A stretch of 38,663 bases of DNA from Candidatus Zhuqueibacterota bacterium (GCA_016929055.1 JAFGJN010000165.1:1-38663); one strand, 5' to 3'. Positions 1 through 10,418 are shown, counted from the stretch's first letter. Notes: generated by a model from the sequence alone, not told the origin. A program made the numbers and translations.

Positions 1-2
1 GT

Positions 3-113
3 TACATAAATTATGAGGCAACGAACATCATGCCAAATGCGCATGGTTACCTTTTTTATGAGTCAATGCGTGTACCCGATCTGCTGAAAAAGCCCTTGCA
101 TTTTAACGCTTAA
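3..113 (+). CDS. C-terminal fragment of an unidentified protein truncated by the window start
   Basis: Open frame from base 3, translating YINYEATNIMPNAHGYLFYESMRVPDLLKKPLHFNA, stop TAA at 111-113; precedes the next gene on the same strand. Confidence 0.45.
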   Translation, partial: YINYEATNIMPNAHGYLFYESMRVPDLLKKPLHFNA

Positions 114-184
114 GACTTTATATTTTGTGGTTATACCTAAATCACCAGAAAACTGCGTGACCGAGATAGCAGCGAGGGTATTTT

Positions 185-1981
185 ATGGCAATGATGAATC
201 GAATGCGAGAGAATACCAAGACGATCCTTATGATCCTCGTCTTCGCATTCATTTTAACCATCATCATCGATTGGGGAATGGGGGGATTGAGCAGCGGCCC
301 GAGCCGCGGCGTGATCGCCACGGTTAACGGTGATGAGATAGCTTATGACGAGTTTTATCAGCAGTACCAGAATCAATTGCGCACGGTTCGCGAACAATCC
401 GGAAGAGATCCGGAAGGCCTTCAGCTGACACAATTGGAAAATCAGGTTTTCGAATCTTTGTTGCAGCAACGTCTGGTCAATCAGGAGATCAAGCGCCTGA
501 ATCTCAAAGCGACCGATAAAGAAGTGCTCGAACAAGTCCTGAACAATCCGCCGGAACTGCTGCGCAATCAGCCGGTTTTCCAGGATTCGAACGGCGTTTT
601 CGATATGCGTTTGTATCAACAAGCGCTCGACAATCCGGAAATGGATTGGGTGCAGATCGAGAATTATATCCGCATGACCCTGCCGTACAGCAAACTGGAA
701 AACCTGCTTCGACTGACCGCCACAGCTTCCGAAGCGGATGCCTGGTTGCTTTACTTGAAACAAAACGCCAAGGCCAAAGTCGATTATATTTTTTACAACG
801 CCGATGCTTTTACCGATCAGGTTGAAGAACCAGATGAAAAAGAGATCGCCGAATTTTATTCCAAACACAAAGAGGATTACCGTTTGCCGGAGCGTCGCCA
901 GTTGGATTATATCCTTCTGGAAACCAAAGCAACGCCTGCGGATACACAAATGGTTTATATGCGTATGGAAGAGATTCTTGCCGATTTACGGTCGGGGGCT
1001 GATTTTCTCCAGATGGCAAGCATCTATTCGGAAGATCCGGGCTCGGCTCAAAACGGTGGCGATCTTGGATATTTCGCCCGCAGCGCTATGGTCGAGGAAT
1101 TTGCCGATGCTGCTTTCGGCGCCAAAATCGGATCGACTGTTGGCCCGGTCAAAACCCAATTCGGTCTGCATCTGATCAAGGTTGAGGATCGTAAAAAGGA
1201 AAACGGCGAAGACAAAGTTCAGGCACGCCATATTTTGCTGAAATTCGACCCCTCACCCGCTACACGAGAAGCCTTGCGTGAAGAAGCGGCCTATGTAGCG
1301 GAATACGCCAAAGAGGTTGATTTTCGCCAGGTGGTTGAGTCGGAAAATTTAAAGCTCCAGAGCACTCCGCCCTTTGAAGCCGACGCCTACATCCCAGGAA
1401 TCGGTATGGAACCGCGGATCAGCCGGTTCGCATTCCGAGGCAAAGAGGGTGACGTCAGCGATGTTTATGAAACCAACGAAGGTTACGTGGTGGCGATGAT
1501 CAGCGCCGTCATCAAAGAGCATATCCAGCCTCTGACCGAGGTGCGCAACCAGATCGTTACAGAGGTCAAGAACGAAAAAAGCAAAGAACTGGCGCGAGCC
1601 AAAGCTCAGGCCGCCTATGATCGGTTGCAGCAAGGAGCCGCCTTTGATCAGATTGCTGAGCAAGATGGTTTAAGCGTCAAAAATCTGGATTCCTTTTTGA
1701 TGAATCCCTCTGTTCGTGGTTTGGGCAACGAGCCCGAATTCGTCGGTACCGCCTTTAGCCTCGAGGTCGGTCAGGTTTCGCCCCCGGTCAAAGGCAGCCG
1801 CGGCTATTATCTGATTCAATTGCTCAACAAGACCGGGATCGATGAGGAAAAATTTCAGGCTCAAAAAGAAAATCTAAAGTTGCAGGTGCTCAAGAATCGC
1901 CAGTCCCGGGCTTTCAGCCTCTGGTATGAAAAGCTAAAGGAGCAGAGCGATATTCAGGATTACCGGCAAAAATATATGTGA
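185..1981 (+). CDS. SurA/PpiD-like membrane-anchored peptidylprolyl isomerase (parvulin type)
   Basis: 598 aa; N-terminal TM segment (TILMILVFAFILTIIIDWGMGG), SurA_N-like region, parvulin motif (FLQMASIYSEDPGSAQNGGDLGYFARSAMVEEFADAAF...GPVKTQFGLHLIKV). Confidence 0.9.
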   Translation: MAMMNRMRENTKTILMILVFAFILTIIIDWGMGGLSSGPSRGVIATVNGDEIAYDEFYQQYQNQLRTVREQSGRDPEGLQLTQLENQVFESLLQQRLVNQEIKRLNLKATDKEVLEQVLNNPPELLRNQPVFQDSNGVFDMRLYQQALDNPEMDWVQIENYIRMTLPYSKLENLLRLTATASEADAWLLYLKQNAKAKVDYIFYNADAFTDQVEEPDEKEIAEFYSKHKEDYRLPERRQLDYILLETKATPADTQMVYMRMEEILADLRSGADFLQMASIYSEDPGSAQNGGDLGYFARSAMVEEFADAAFGAKIGSTVGPVKTQFGLHLIKVEDRKKENGEDKVQARHILLKFDPSPATREALREEAAYVAEYAKEVDFRQVVESENLKLQSTPPFEADAYIPGIGMEPRISRFAFRGKEGDVSDVYETNEGYVVAMISAVIKEHIQPLTEVRNQIVTEVKNEKSKELARAKAQAAYDRLQQGAAFDQIAEQDGLSVKNLDSFLMNPSVRGLGNEPEFVGTAFSLEVGQVSPPVKGSRGYYLIQLLNKTGIDEEKFQAQKENLKLQVLKNRQSRAFSLWYEKLKEQSDIQDYRQKYM

Positions 1982-2022
1982 TCGAACTTGGCTTTTCTGC
2001 TTTACCGCAAAGCTGTCAAATG

Positions 2023-2062
2023 AAAAAAAAGGGCTCTCGATTCATCGAAAGCCCTTTTTTTT
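2023..2062. terminator. Bidirectional intrinsic terminator between convergent genes
   Basis: AAAAAAAAGGGCT-CTCGATTCATCGA-AAGCCCTTTTTTTT, GC stem flanked by A-tract and T-tract, between the + PPIase and the - TonB receptor. Confidence 0.85.
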
Positions 2063-2104
2063 GCCGGTCGTCTGCCTCCACTGGGCGCTTGCGCTCAAAC
2101 CCTG

Positions 2105-4279
2105 CTACAATTCCCCTTTGACACCGATTGTCACATGCCGCATGGGCATCAGATTGCTCTCCATTGGCGCATAATTGTATTGAAAAATGTTGTTGATGCC
2201 CAGCTGCAGGGAATAGCTTTTCCAGCGCCAGGAAACTCGACCATCGACGAATTTCATGGGCACACGATCGTTAATTGGATAGACCTTGACCGCGTCGATT
2301 CGGGCAGCATAACGATAGTCGATTTCGACCTGAACCGCTCCGGTTTTGAGGGACGCTTTGGCGCTGGCCAGAACTTTGGGACGATAAGGCAGGGCTTCGT
2401 CCCATTGCCGATCCCGGTGATCCATGGCGGTGAGGCTGAGCTGCAGGGCTGGTATCCAGGATCGACCGAGCAGGGCAACCTCACTGCTGAGGTTGCTCGT
2501 CGCCTCGACGCCGCGAATCGTGGCGCGGGGAATGTTGCGGAACTGGATCTGGCCGCGAATGAGATCCAGATGGGCCTCGACCATCTCCCAATACTCGTTA
2601 TTGAAAAGAGAGAGATCGATATTCCAATTGGGTGTGAGGTATTGCCGAAAGCCGAGATCATAGGCCCAGGAACTTTCGGATTTCAGGTCGGGATTGGCGA
2701 TGATTTTGAAATTCATGACGCTGAGTTCAAGAAAGCGTTCAACGATGGTTGCGGCACGAAAACCGCTGCCCACCGAAGCACGCAGGCTGGTGCTTTCCCA
2801 GGGTTGCCAATTGAGCCCAAGGCGCGGGCTAAAGAGATCTTCTTTTTGGCCGTCGATCAGCTGATAGCGGTCGTAGCGAAAGCCCGCGGTTAGACGCAGG
2901 TCGCCCCCGATTTTCCATTCGTCCTGCAGATAGGGGCCGATGAAATAGCCTGTGTGGTCGCCGAAATACTTGGTGCTGCCAGCGTCATATTGCACCTGCA
3001 CGCCGGCTGTCAAGGTGTGATTCGATTGAGGAATCCAGTCCGCCTGTACTTCAAATCCCTGGCCGATCGCCGGATTGAATCCGGCGCCCTGACCGAATTG
3101 ATTGCCCATCAGGGTGCGCACAAACGACGCGCGCAGATTGATGGCAAACCGCGCCGAAAAGGGGATCGCCAGTTTGCTATAGGCGGAGATCTGATGGGTT
3201 TTGGCGCGGTTGTCGAGATTTTTGGGGTCGACTTGATAGGGATCGTTTTGCCCGAACCATTGGACAAAAAAGCCGCGATCGATATGGCTGTAAGCGGCGA
3301 ATCCCGTCCATTTGATACCATTGGCGAAACGGTAATCGACTTTGCCGGTCAAATTGCTTTTTTGCGCGTCGCCGAGCTCGGTGTAACCGGTCGTGGCAAA
3401 GCGTCCCACAGAAATTCGCAGGCCCAGGGATTTGTAGCGTCGGCTGTAACTCACATCAGTACGGGTATAGTGCAGCCGATCGGGATCGGTCCAGGACCAT
3501 TCGGAAAAAACCGGCTTGTCATAGCGTCCGGCGCTGGCAGAGAACATCAACTTGCCCTGAGGGCTGGGGTCTTTGGTGATGACATTGACCACACCGCCAA
3601 GAGCCGACGAACCCCAAAGCGTCGAGCCCGCGCCTTTAAGAACTTCGATCTGCTCGACGTCCAGAGGCGGCAGCATATCCCAGTTGAATTCTCCGGTATC
3701 GCTGGCATGGACCGGCACGCCGTCAAGGAGCAACAGCACCTTGTTTCCGGCGCCGAAGGTATAACCGGTGGAACCGCGGATGTTGATCTGATTGCCGACA
3801 AAATGCACACCCGGAGCACTCTCCAGCGCCTGCTGCAGATCCATGGGATTCCGCCTTTCGATCTCGCTCGATGAAACCACCGAGATCGAAACCGAAGCCT
3901 GATCCAGGCGTTGCTGGGTTTTTCCGGCCAACACGACGATCGGGTCGAATTGGATAGCGGTTTGCTGCAACTCTGCAGTCAGCTCGGTCGAGCGCTGCGG
4001 TTGTACCCGAATGTTTTCCACGGAATGGGCGCGAAACCCGATCATGGAAACCCGCACAGTATAGATGCCTGGCGGTATCCTGTCTATTTCGAACCGGCCG
4101 TCCGGGTCGGCTGAAGCGCCGCGCAGCGTGCCGAGAATCTGAATGTTGGCACCGGGCAGCGGTTCACGCGTATCCGCGTCGATCACTCGGCCATGGATCG
4201 ATCCGTTTACCGCCAGAGCCGGAAGAACGGCGACGAGAAGCAAAACCGTCGACCAGAGTGCCAGGGTTTGTCGTTTCAT
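2105..4279 (-). CDS. TonB-dependent receptor with N-terminal carboxypeptidase-regulatory-like domain (paralog A)
   Basis: 724 aa; signal peptide, GSIHGRVIDADTREPLPGANIQILGT...RGASADPDGRFEIDRIPPGIYTVRVSMIGF, plug domain (DLQQALESAPGV...INIRGSTGY...LLLLDGVPV...IEVLKGAGSTLWGSSALGGVVNVITK), C-terminal beta-barrel. Confidence 0.93.
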   Translation of the reverse strand: MKRQTLALWSTVLLLVAVLPALAVNGSIHGRVIDADTREPLPGANIQILGTLRGASADPDGRFEIDRIPPGIYTVRVSMIGFRAHSVENIRVQPQRSTELTAELQQTAIQFDPIVVLAGKTQQRLDQASVSISVVSSSEIERRNPMDLQQALESAPGVHFVGNQINIRGSTGYTFGAGNKVLLLLDGVPVHASDTGEFNWDMLPPLDVEQIEVLKGAGSTLWGSSALGGVVNVITKDPSPQGKLMFSASAGRYDKPVFSEWSWTDPDRLHYTRTDVSYSRRYKSLGLRISVGRFATTGYTELGDAQKSNLTGKVDYRFANGIKWTGFAAYSHIDRGFFVQWFGQNDPYQVDPKNLDNRAKTHQISAYSKLAIPFSARFAINLRASFVRTLMGNQFGQGAGFNPAIGQGFEVQADWIPQSNHTLTAGVQVQYDAGSTKYFGDHTGYFIGPYLQDEWKIGGDLRLTAGFRYDRYQLIDGQKEDLFSPRLGLNWQPWESTSLRASVGSGFRAATIVERFLELSVMNFKIIANPDLKSESSWAYDLGFRQYLTPNWNIDLSLFNNEYWEMVEAHLDLIRGQIQFRNIPRATIRGVEATSNLSSEVALLGRSWIPALQLSLTAMDHRDRQWDEALPYRPKVLASAKASLKTGAVQVEIDYRYAARIDAVKVYPINDRVPMKFVDGRVSWRWKSYSLQLGINNIFQYNYAPMESNLMPMRHVTIGVKGEL

Positions 4280-5127
4280 TCGCCCCTCCCGTCCCCGGGT
4301 AGGGTTTGTATAGCGGATTCCCGAACCAGAGACCAGTCGGCTTCTATATCGATGCCTGAGATGATTTGACCGGAACTGACAAAGACCCGGCCTTCGCGCT
4401 CGGGGCGGCGCGGATCGCGGTAAAAGCCGAGGGTGCGGAAATCGGTCAGCGCGGCGCGTTCCGGCAGCCAGAATACCGCGATGTAGCTGATCATGCCGCT
4501 GGTAATCGGCAGATCAAAGTGATGCGGATTGGTTTCGACGCTGAAATCAATGGATTTGAGAAAAATTAAATAGTCGATCGATTCTACCGGTTTGACCTCA
4601 TAGGCCGCCACTGCCACCGCCGAAGTATTAGGCGGAAAGGGACCGTTAAAGGTGACTGTTCCGGTGATGCGCGAATCGCGCTTGACCGCACCCCAGTGGG
4701 CGTTGAGCCGGGCTTCATAGACGGGATTGTCGGCCGTCAGGTCAAACGATTCGGGCAGTTTGCTGGTCAGATCGATGGACATGGAGAGAATATCGGCGAG
4801 ATTCGACTTGCGGTCCGTGCTGTACCACCAGAGCATATAAGCGTCATAATGGCCATAGGGCAGATCGAGCTCGGCCCACACCGTGTCGCGATCAAAAGCA
4901 AGACTGTTGGGGCTGTGATAGAGCTCGTTGATGGCGTGCGGCGGAAACTCGGGCGCCACCACCAGGTAAACGCCCTGAGTATCGGCCGGCCGCTCGCCTT
5001 GATAAACGACTCGAACGCGCAGCTTGCCAGGCAAAGGCTCGATGCCATAGTCAGTTGTGCAGGCTGAAAAGAGCAGGAGCAGGCCCCAACAGATTGTGTG
5101 TGTGGATTTAATACAAATTTTTATCAT
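4276..5127 (-). CDS. Hypothetical lipoprotein (receptor-associated, paralog A)
   Basis: 283 aa; lipobox LLLLFSACTTD; ATGA overlap with the downstream TonB receptor; C-terminal beta-domain ending DIEADWSLV, similar in layout to ORF 14641..15150. Confidence 0.75.
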   Translation of the reverse strand: MIKICIKSTHTICWGLLLLFSACTTDYGIEPLPGKLRVRVVYQGERPADTQGVYLVVAPEFPPHAINELYHSPNSLAFDRDTVWAELDLPYGHYDAYMLWWYSTDRKSNLADILSMSIDLTSKLPESFDLTADNPVYEARLNAHWGAVKRDSRITGTVTFNGPFPPNTSAVAVAAYEVKPVESIDYLIFLKSIDFSVETNPHHFDLPITSGMISYIAVFWLPERAALTDFRTLGFYRDPRRPEREGRVFVSSGQIISGIDIEADWSLVRESAIQTLPGDGRGE

Positions 5128-6965
5128 CTGAGCAACACCATTTTTTGCGTCTGTTGCTGATCGGGTGTGGCCACTCGTACGACATAGAGCCCACCAGCGA
5201 CAACTCGGCCTCTATCGTCGCGCCCATCCCAGGACAATTCGTGCACTCCGGCATCGAAACGCTCCTCGGCAAGCTGCCGCACCAGCCGGCCGCGCACATC
5301 GAATATCCGTGCCGTAACCTGCCGGTCTCTCCCGAGCCGAAAACGCACGACTGTGCCCGGATTAAAAGGATTGGGATAGACCGGTAAGAGCTCGAATTGC
5401 TGTGGCAGGCCGATGTCGGGGCGGGATTCCACCTCGGTCATCAGGCGTGATGCTGTGATAACCGGGTTTTCAATCCATCCGACGATTTTTTCGGCCAAAG
5501 CCGGGTCGGTATGGGCAGGCAGAAAATAAGCGGTGTAATCGAGTTCGAGATTTACCGGACTGTCCGGCGTCAGGGAAAAAAACGAGATGCCGTGATCTCC
5601 GTAGGAAACGAGATCGCCGCTGTCTGATATTTCGGGACTGTTCGTCGTCTCCCGGCGACCGACGACAATCGCTTCGTCCGCGACGCCGCCCTCCTCACTG
5701 TCGTGGTAATAGAGCGACACGCTCTTCCAGTTGGTCTCGTCGAAACGGGTAAAACTCAAGAGCGCACCCGGGTCGCCGGTGATTAGAGACCATTCTTCGA
5801 TCGGAACGTCGACCGTTGTATCCGGTGAATCCGCCACGCCATCCACCAATAGCCCGTTTGGATTGTTACGGTTGTAAAATCGCATACCCGATGCATTGGC
5901 GTTGAAATCCCAGGACTGGCGCATATAGTTGAATTCGACGGTCAAACCGATACCGAAAACCTGGCGCAATTCCACCGGATCCAGACTGGCCCCGCCTTCG
6001 ATCGTGCCGCTGTGAGGATAGAACTTGGTGCGTACGTAAAATGCCAGATCATCGTAGCGCAGCAGAATGTTATAGCGGCATTCGCGCACGATGCGCACGA
6101 CCGGATTTTTTGTGTACGAGAGATAATCGTCGTTGTCATAGAGCATAAAGGCATTTTCCTGCGCCGACGGTGTGTTTTCATTGTCGCCGAATGTGATGTT
6201 GTAAGGCGAGCCTTCGATAAAAAACCGTCCATTGAAGCGCATCTTTTGCCGGTCAAAAATATCGACTCCGGCGCCAAAGGGCGGTTTGATGACCATGTCC
6301 CGCACCAATCCGTCTTCCGAATCCAGGCGCATGGCATAGTGGTTGCTTGCGGCGGTCTGGGTTTCCGGATCGAATGTGAGGCCGTATTTGTCGGCCACCG
6401 CTTCCGGCATACGCAGGGTGGAAGAGCGGTAGAGGTAGGCATAGGCGGCGATTTGCGGATTGCGGGGATCAGTCAGCTCAATTTCCAGCCTGTCGGATTG
6501 TTGCGCTTCGGCATCGTCGATCCACGATCGTTCCGGCGCTCGGTCGCCCATATCGCCGATCATAAAGACGAGCTCGTCGTCGATGTCGAACAGGGTCACC
6601 CATTCACCGCTCGGGTTTTGGGCCATGTAGAGGGTGTCCTGAAAGCTGTAATCGCCATAGACATTGGTGTTTTCATTGATATAGAAATGGCGCAACATGC
6701 GAAGGGATTCGGGTTTGCCGAAAGGAAAGGGATCGCGAATCCGAATGCGTTCGTCGATCTGAAACGGGATCATTTCCCAGGTTTCGCTCGCCTGATGATA
6801 AGCATAGCAAAAGATTTCCTGGACTGGAATGCCGGTAAAGGCGTCCAGTTCTCCGCCGTTGATGACAAAGGGCTCATAGGGGCGCTCCTCGTAAAGCGGT
6901 GCGGCCAAAAGCCCTGTGGCAAAAAGCAGAGCGGAAACAATCGAGTAAAAAATGCGATTTTTCAT
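5124..6965 (-). CDS. Secreted protein with FlgD-Ig-like/T9SS-like C-terminal domain (paralog A)
   Basis: 613 aa; signal peptide; C-terminus LLPVYPNPFNPGTVVRFRLGRDRQVTARIFDVRGRLVRQLAEERFDAGVHELSWDGRDDRGRVVAGGLYVVRVATPDQQQTQKMVLLR; 4-bp overlap with the next gene. Confidence 0.85.
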   Translation of the reverse strand: MKNRIFYSIVSALLFATGLLAAPLYEERPYEPFVINGGELDAFTGIPVQEIFCYAYHQASETWEMIPFQIDERIRIRDPFPFGKPESLRMLRHFYINENTNVYGDYSFQDTLYMAQNPSGEWVTLFDIDDELVFMIGDMGDRAPERSWIDDAEAQQSDRLEIELTDPRNPQIAAYAYLYRSSTLRMPEAVADKYGLTFDPETQTAASNHYAMRLDSEDGLVRDMVIKPPFGAGVDIFDRQKMRFNGRFFIEGSPYNITFGDNENTPSAQENAFMLYDNDDYLSYTKNPVVRIVRECRYNILLRYDDLAFYVRTKFYPHSGTIEGGASLDPVELRQVFGIGLTVEFNYMRQSWDFNANASGMRFYNRNNPNGLLVDGVADSPDTTVDVPIEEWSLITGDPGALLSFTRFDETNWKSVSLYYHDSEEGGVADEAIVVGRRETTNSPEISDSGDLVSYGDHGISFFSLTPDSPVNLELDYTAYFLPAHTDPALAEKIVGWIENPVITASRLMTEVESRPDIGLPQQFELLPVYPNPFNPGTVVRFRLGRDRQVTARIFDVRGRLVRQLAEERFDAGVHELSWDGRDDRGRVVAGGLYVVRVATPDQQQTQKMVLLR

Positions 6966-7101
6966 AATTCACCCACGTTTGACACTTGGCCGGCGGATTG
7001 CCGGCGATTTGCTTGTGATCGGTTCTTTAGCGAACCGAGTCGACGCGGTTTTTCTTTGAATTACGCGCAGTCGTCCCGAATTGCGTGTCCTCGGCAGCGA
7101 A

Positions 7102-8238
7102 TCAGCGGTTGCGTGCTTGTATCGGGCAGCGGGGATCCTCTATTTCTCCTAAATGTCCGATACGGCAAAAGTATTCCCACAGATTGACTGTGGAGCAGAC
7201 ATGGCGCGGTGCAAAGAGCACATACTCTCCAATACCGACCTTGCTGGATCCGTTCAGCTGCACCACGGTGTGTTCCTCGCTCCAGCGCACGAATTTCGCT
7301 TCGGCCAGGCTGATGCGATCGGGTGGCCCCTGATCGACGGCCCAGCGTTTGTGGCCGACATTGAGCGTGACATGCTGGTCGTCGATGCGGTCCATGACCT
7401 GAGCGAGTATCAGGGCCGCAAGCTGAAATTTTCCGGGCATCAGAGCCTCATAGGTCGAGTCGTGGTAAACCCAGGTCCCGGGAGAAAGGCGGATTTGTCT
7501 GTTGGGTACGAAATCGAGCAGATTTTCCAGATCGACGAGTGCACTGGGTGTCCCGCCGACCATAATTTCGGCTGCATTCAGTCCGGCATGGTCGAATTTG
7601 TGGAGAATCTGCACCAGCGTTTGCATGCAGTGCGCGGATTCGCTTCGGCGCTGTTCCGGATCGGGATAATGGTTATGCCCGTCGTAGGCATGAAGACCGA
7701 CAAAATGCAGAAAACCTTGCGCCTGAGCGGCACGCCCGAGTTCCAGTGCGAGTTGTGGTTCGATGCCGGTGCGGTGCATGCCGATGTCGATATCGATATA
7801 GAAATCCCATGTCCGCCGGGAATTTTCGCCTATCCAGGCGATGTGCTCGAGTTGGGAAATCTGAATCGCCCAACGAGTTAGCGGGTAACGTTCCGCCAAC
7901 CTGTCCAGCCGTTGAATCAGATGCGGAAGGGGCGGATAAGCAACAAAAACCCGTTCAGCTCCTGTCTGGGCGAGCATATCAATTTCGTTGGGAGAGGCTT
8001 TGAAACAGGTGACCCCGTTTTCCATCAGCAGCCGGGTCACCCAGGCCGATTTATGGGTTTTCACATGTGGACAAAGGATTCCCAGATCTTGTTTTCCGGT
8101 GAGTTCGGCCAAATAGTTGCGCATGCGACGGATGTTTTCCTCCACGCGATCACGGAACACCACCAGACGCGGGGTTTCGATCGCCTTTGGATCGGCGATG
8201 ATGTATCGACCGCTAATGCCGGGAAGATTAAAAATCAT
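7102..8238 (-). CDS. Alanine racemase N-terminal domain / D-threonine aldolase-like (DSD1) PLP enzyme
   Basis: 378 aa; PHVKTHKS PLP-lysine motif near the N-terminus, C-terminal metal-site-like segment (FAPRHVCSTVNLWEYF). Confidence 0.85.
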   Translation of the reverse strand: MIFNLPGISGRYIIADPKAIETPRLVVFRDRVEENIRRMRNYLAELTGKQDLGILCPHVKTHKSAWVTRLLMENGVTCFKASPNEIDMLAQTGAERVFVAYPPLPHLIQRLDRLAERYPLTRWAIQISQLEHIAWIGENSRRTWDFYIDIDIGMHRTGIEPQLALELGRAAQAQGFLHFVGLHAYDGHNHYPDPEQRRSESAHCMQTLVQILHKFDHAGLNAAEIMVGGTPSALVDLENLLDFVPNRQIRLSPGTWVYHDSTYEALMPGKFQLAALILAQVMDRIDDQHVTLNVGHKRWAVDQGPPDRISLAEAKFVRWSEEHTVVQLNGSSKVGIGEYVLFAPRHVCSTVNLWEYFCRIGHLGEIEDPRCPIQARNR

Positions 8239-9355
8239 CTTCAGCCACCACCAACAGCTCCGAGCTCATGTCCGCCGTAAAACCAGCGGCGGCCGTGGTT
8301 GCCAATTGCATATAAAAGGCGTTTCCATTGTCGATTCCTTCGGCTTTCAATAAAGCCCAGCGAGGGAGATCGACCAGGGGGATGTCTATTCCGACGCACA
8401 TGATCAGGCGGCGGTGATCCAGGTGCCCGATTTGCAGCATGTCGGCAGCGATATCAGCCGGTATCCAGCCGTAATTGGGAAGGAAAAACTCGTTCCAAAC
8501 GCGCTCGCGCAATCGACGGTTCTCCTCGATCGAAAATCCGGAAACCAATCGTGCCGGAATGCCTGACGCTCGACACAGTGCGGTGTAGAGCATGGCGTAT
8601 CGAGCCTCATCGTCCTTTATGGTCTCCAGCATAGTGGCAGCGCCGCGTTTGTTCAATGAATCGGAATAAGCTGCGGTTTGGTGCAGCCATTCGGCTAATG
8701 CGGTTGCCCGATCAAGTGCACTGCCGCAATTGCGGGTGATCTGTCGCGCGCTGTCGCGTAGCACTTCGGTTTGTTCCAGTCCCGGCTCTTCTCGAGTATA
8801 AAAGCGATAAAAAGCGTCCGTTTGATAGGGCCCCACATTTTCCGGCTGCAGATCGTACTTGATGGCATAGGCGCGATAGCGAAAGCGGCGCACTACCTCT
8901 ATTTTTCCCCCATCCAACAGGCGATCGGATAGCACCCAGTGGCGAATGCGATTGCCATGATATCGCTCTTCGTTGGTGTAGAAATTTGGCGGTTCGATTC
9001 TGAGATAATCGATAAACAGCTGGGTCGGCCGTTCGACCGGGTCGGATGCCCAGAGGGTTAGATGGGGCAAAGAGGCCCGGGCGATGCCAAGCGAATCGGC
9101 CAGCCGTTGCATTGCCTCATGCGAAAACAAACGGATGTTTTCGGCCTTCCAGCGCAACTCCACTGTATAGATTTTCCCCTCCTCCAGGGCGGGGCGGTAT
9201 CGTACGTCCGGTGCCTTGAGGGCTGGTAAGGTTTTTACAGCGGTTGTATCTACCTGCGGTCGTTTTTCCAAAAGGGCTGCACAACCCCAAAGGACGGGAA
9301 TGATTACACCAATTATCCACCCGGCCTTGAGGCGCAGGCGATCGAATGCATTCAT
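8228..9355 (-). CDS. Transglutaminase-fold lipoprotein (catalytic residues apparently lost)
   Basis: 375 aa; lipobox VLWGCAALL; TGc-like core MLYTALCRASGIPARLVSGFSIEENRRLRERVWNEFFLPNYGWIPADIAADM. Confidence 0.75.
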   Translation of the reverse strand: MNAFDRLRLKAGWIIGVIIPVLWGCAALLEKRPQVDTTAVKTLPALKAPDVRYRPALEEGKIYTVELRWKAENIRLFSHEAMQRLADSLGIARASLPHLTLWASDPVERPTQLFIDYLRIEPPNFYTNEERYHGNRIRHWVLSDRLLDGGKIEVVRRFRYRAYAIKYDLQPENVGPYQTDAFYRFYTREEPGLEQTEVLRDSARQITRNCGSALDRATALAEWLHQTAAYSDSLNKRGAATMLETIKDDEARYAMLYTALCRASGIPARLVSGFSIEENRRLRERVWNEFFLPNYGWIPADIAADMLQIGHLDHRRLIMCVGIDIPLVDLPRWALLKAEGIDNGNAFYMQLATTAAAGFTADMSSELLVVAEDDF

Positions 9356-9360
9356 GGTGC

Positions 9361-10254
9361 TCAGGCGTCCTTTTTTTGCTGTTGCACATACAGGGGTGGC
9401 GCCATACCTGCCTTGTCCTGACCCATGTAAAGCGTGACATGTGGAAAGGGAATTTCGATATCGTTTTGGTCAAAAATCTTTTTGATTCGGCGGTTGAATT
9501 CCCGCCCCACCCGCCACTGTTTGATGGGCTTGGTGGTCAGAAATCCTTTGACGATGAGGGCGGAATTTGCAAATTTGTCGAGGCCGAGAATCTCGGCCGG
9601 TTGCAGGATATCATCGGCGAATTCCGGATCGTTGCGCAGGGATTCATCCACCCGTTTGATGAGTTCGATCACCTGATCGATGTCTTCTCGATAGGCGACA
9701 CCGATATCGAAAACAAAACGCGAAAAGCCTTTGGTCATATTGGTAACGGTATCGATCTGGCCATTGGGAATGAAGTGAACTTTGCCTTCCAGGTCGCGCA
9801 AAATCGTCAGTTTCAGGTTGACTTTTTCAACCAGACCTGCTTTGCCGGCAATTTCGACCACATCGCCTACGCGGATCTGGTCTTCCAGCAGGATAAAAAA
9901 GCCATTGATCACATCCTTGACCAGACTTTGGGCGCCGAAACCTATAGCCAGGCCGACAATACCGGCAGCGGCCAGGACAGGCCCGATTTCGATATCGAGT
10001 TCGCCGAGTACCATCGCTGCCGCCACTAAAATCAGCATCACGGTCAAAATATGGCGGATGACCGAGCTCAAGGTTTCGGCTCGTTTTTGCGCTTCCACAT
10101 CCAGCGTATGGCTGGTGATCACCCGCGTCAAGCGTTTGGCAACAATGCTCACCACATGCAGGCCGATAAAAGCCAGGATCAAAATAATGACAATATTCAA
10201 GAGATGTCCAAGCATGCCTTCCGGAATTTTATCAAGCCAAGCGGAAAAATTCAT
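9361..10254 (-). CDS. Small-conductance mechanosensitive channel (MscS family)
   Basis: 297 aa; TM3-like AAAGIVGLAIGFGAQSLVKDVINGFFILLEDQIRVGDVVEIAGKAGLVEKVNLKLTILRDLEGKVHFIPNG. Confidence 0.93.
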   Translation of the reverse strand: MNFSAWLDKIPEGMLGHLLNIVIILILAFIGLHVVSIVAKRLTRVITSHTLDVEAQKRAETLSSVIRHILTVMLILVAAAMVLGELDIEIGPVLAAAGIVGLAIGFGAQSLVKDVINGFFILLEDQIRVGDVVEIAGKAGLVEKVNLKLTILRDLEGKVHFIPNGQIDTVTNMTKGFSRFVFDIGVAYREDIDQVIELIKRVDESLRNDPEFADDILQPAEILGLDKFANSALIVKGFLTTKPIKQWRVGREFNRRIKKIFDQNDIEIPFPHVTLYMGQDKAGMAPPLYVQQQKKDA

Positions 10255-10418
10255 AAATAGCTCCTTTGTCCAATATCACATGATCGGTCGGCTGTTCGAA
10301 CTCGAACTTATCATGTGCGTTGGAATCAATACAGATGCAGAATTTTCGGCAAGAGTTCAACTCTTTGCACCGAATGGTTTCCCTATCTTTTGTTATCATT
10401 CTTCTTAAGGTCAGTCGT

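Noticed and set aside
2954-3874. 306-aa plus-strand ORF antisense to TonB receptor A
   Set aside because: The minus-strand receptor is unambiguous; shadow ORF.
7017-7038. TCGGTTC-TTTAGC-GAACCGA hairpin between the FlgD-CTD gene and the PLP-enzyme gene
   Set aside because: Short stem with no T-tract on either strand; could be a weak regulatory hairpin, but the evidence is insufficient.
6012-7187. 391-aa plus-strand ORF antisense to the FlgD-CTD protein
   Set aside because: Low-complexity shadow translation with no recognisable domain; the minus-strand gene has a signal peptide and a sorting-like domain.
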